From assembly GCA_965199135.1 (NCBI GenBank), contig OZ240685.1:1922001-1986000 (forward strand): a stretch of DNA of 64,000 nucleotides. Direction: 5' to 3'. Made by a program: the position numbers and the translations under genes. Shown here piece after piece: positions 63,504 to 64,000 of the stretch. Positions within the stretch are counted from its first letter, which is position 1; each line of letters starts with the position of its first letter. The DNA comes from EB88 sp965199135. Its GTDB lineage: Bacteria; Acidobacteriota; Terriglobia; Terriglobales; Acidobacteriaceae. The notes beneath the pieces are model-generated. The model did not search any database. It was not told the DNA's origin and worked only from the letters and a program-made list of their open reading frames with translations.

Positions 63504-64000
63504 ATGCCTCAGCACCACGAAGGACCGAAACCGAAGAAGCCTGAACAGGGCAAGAGGCCCAGGCACCATGAGCAGCGCCGCGTTTGCGAGCATGCTGCTC
63601 GTGTGGCCATTCTCGAACCACTTATCCGGGTACGCTCGCAAGAGGTTCGCCTCCTGGTTTCGCTCGCAGAGAACCACATCCAGGCGGAACAGCCGCGCGA
63701 GGCCGCCGAACTGCTCCGGGCGGCCGAGCATCTTTGCTTTTCCAACCTTGCCGCTGACAACAGACGGAAGGCCTTTGCATCGGAGCTTGCAATGGAGGTA
63801 GCAGACGAGCTCCATCGTCGGCTGGATAAGGCAGAGGAGCGCTGGAACGAGGCAGCCGAGCACCCACCGGAGCTGGCGGCGCTGTACGAGGCGGTTCGGC
63901 AAGGCGCTCTCGGTCTCTTTGAGGCCAACGCCTACGCCGCTGCGCTTGAAAGTGCACGTGCGGTCGATGCCATCGCCCACAGCAGCAAGCCTGCAAAGCC
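63504..64000 (+). CDS. Uncharacterised helical protein with His-rich start (cut by window end)
   Basis: Open from the ATG at 63504 to the window end (165 codons). A ribosome site AAAGGAA lies just before it. The N-terminus is basic and His-rich (MPQHHEGPKPKK, RHHEQRR); the rest is helical and acidic/alanine-rich (EAAELLRAAEHLCFSNLAAD, ELHRRLDKAEERWNEAAEHP), with no signal peptide. No family recognised. It lies 41 bases after the proline-rich protein in the same direction, so it could be read from the same sigma-54 promoter. The His-His pairs might bind metal, but this is speculation. Confidence 0.6.
   Translation, partial: MPQHHEGPKPKKPEQGKRPRHHEQRRVCEHAARVAILEPLIRVRSQEVRLLVSLAENHIQAEQPREAAELLRAAEHLCFSNLAADNRRKAFASELAMEVADELHRRLDKAEERWNEAAEHPPELAALYEAVRQGALGLFEANAYAAALESARAVDAIAHSSKPAK

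Overview
The window looks like a chromosomal segment of an acidobacterium, most probably of the Acidobacteriaceae (Terriglobia). This is inferred from gene content: high-GC DNA, long NHL-repeat/Ig-like secreted proteins, a CRTAC1-type VCBS/UnbV protein, a GH29 fucosidase, many PAS histidine kinases, a slipin/NfeD pair and a typical set of cell-wall and SRP housekeeping genes. No ribosomal RNA lies in the window to confirm it.

Positions 1-7110 are an accessory edge. A TetR regulator (cut by the window start) diverges from a three-gene tripartite efflux operon (outer-membrane channel, membrane-fusion protein, 14-TM MFS pump), with a 7-3-7 inverted repeat in the shared intergenic region. After a small DUF3861 gene the DNA decays into an old-yellow-enzyme pseudogene with at least five frameshifts, the C-terminal piece of a tyrosine recombinase and a piece of an amidohydrolase. 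A CusRS-like two-component pair, an alkyltransferase-like protein and a large two-propeller NHL protein follow (7114-13323).

Positions 13687-19281 hold a light or redox signalling patch: two related PAS histidine kinases flank a bacteriophytochrome photosensory core (PAS-GAF-PHY) that has no output domain of its own. A BAX-inhibitor-1 membrane protein follows. Positions 19323-31414 hold sugar and redox metabolism: methyltransferase, alditol-oxidase-like flavoprotein, VCBS/UnbV protein, cupin, KDPG aldolase and KDG kinase (lower Entner-Doudoroff steps), an ATP-grasp ligase divergent from a flavin oxidoreductase, alpha-L-fucosidase and a peroxiredoxin-like protein.

Positions 31423-45647 are core genes. 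A leftward run ffh-ribF-MBL hydrolase-DUF1844-ygfZ is followed by rightward genes for a zinc peptidase, methylthioadenosine phosphorylase, PfkB kinase, membrane glycosyltransferase, dapF (with one catalytic Cys replaced), LD-carboxypeptidase, mpl and plsC; the last four point to peptidoglycan precursor synthesis or recycling and phospholipid synthesis. A leftward cluster (45634-52320) encodes SPOR, slipin, NfeD, TPR, glycosyltransferase and DUF3467 proteins, preceded by tRNA-Leu(UAG).

Positions 53089-64000 hold a PAS kinase plus REC-PilZ regulator, an amino-acid permease, an S9 peptidase, and then the most interesting unit: an NtrC-type regulator and its membrane kinase, divergent from a secreted proline-rich protein that has a near-consensus sigma-54 promoter and an upstream 17-bp palindrome. 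The layout resembles the enterobacterial ZraPSR system, but with an unrelated output protein.
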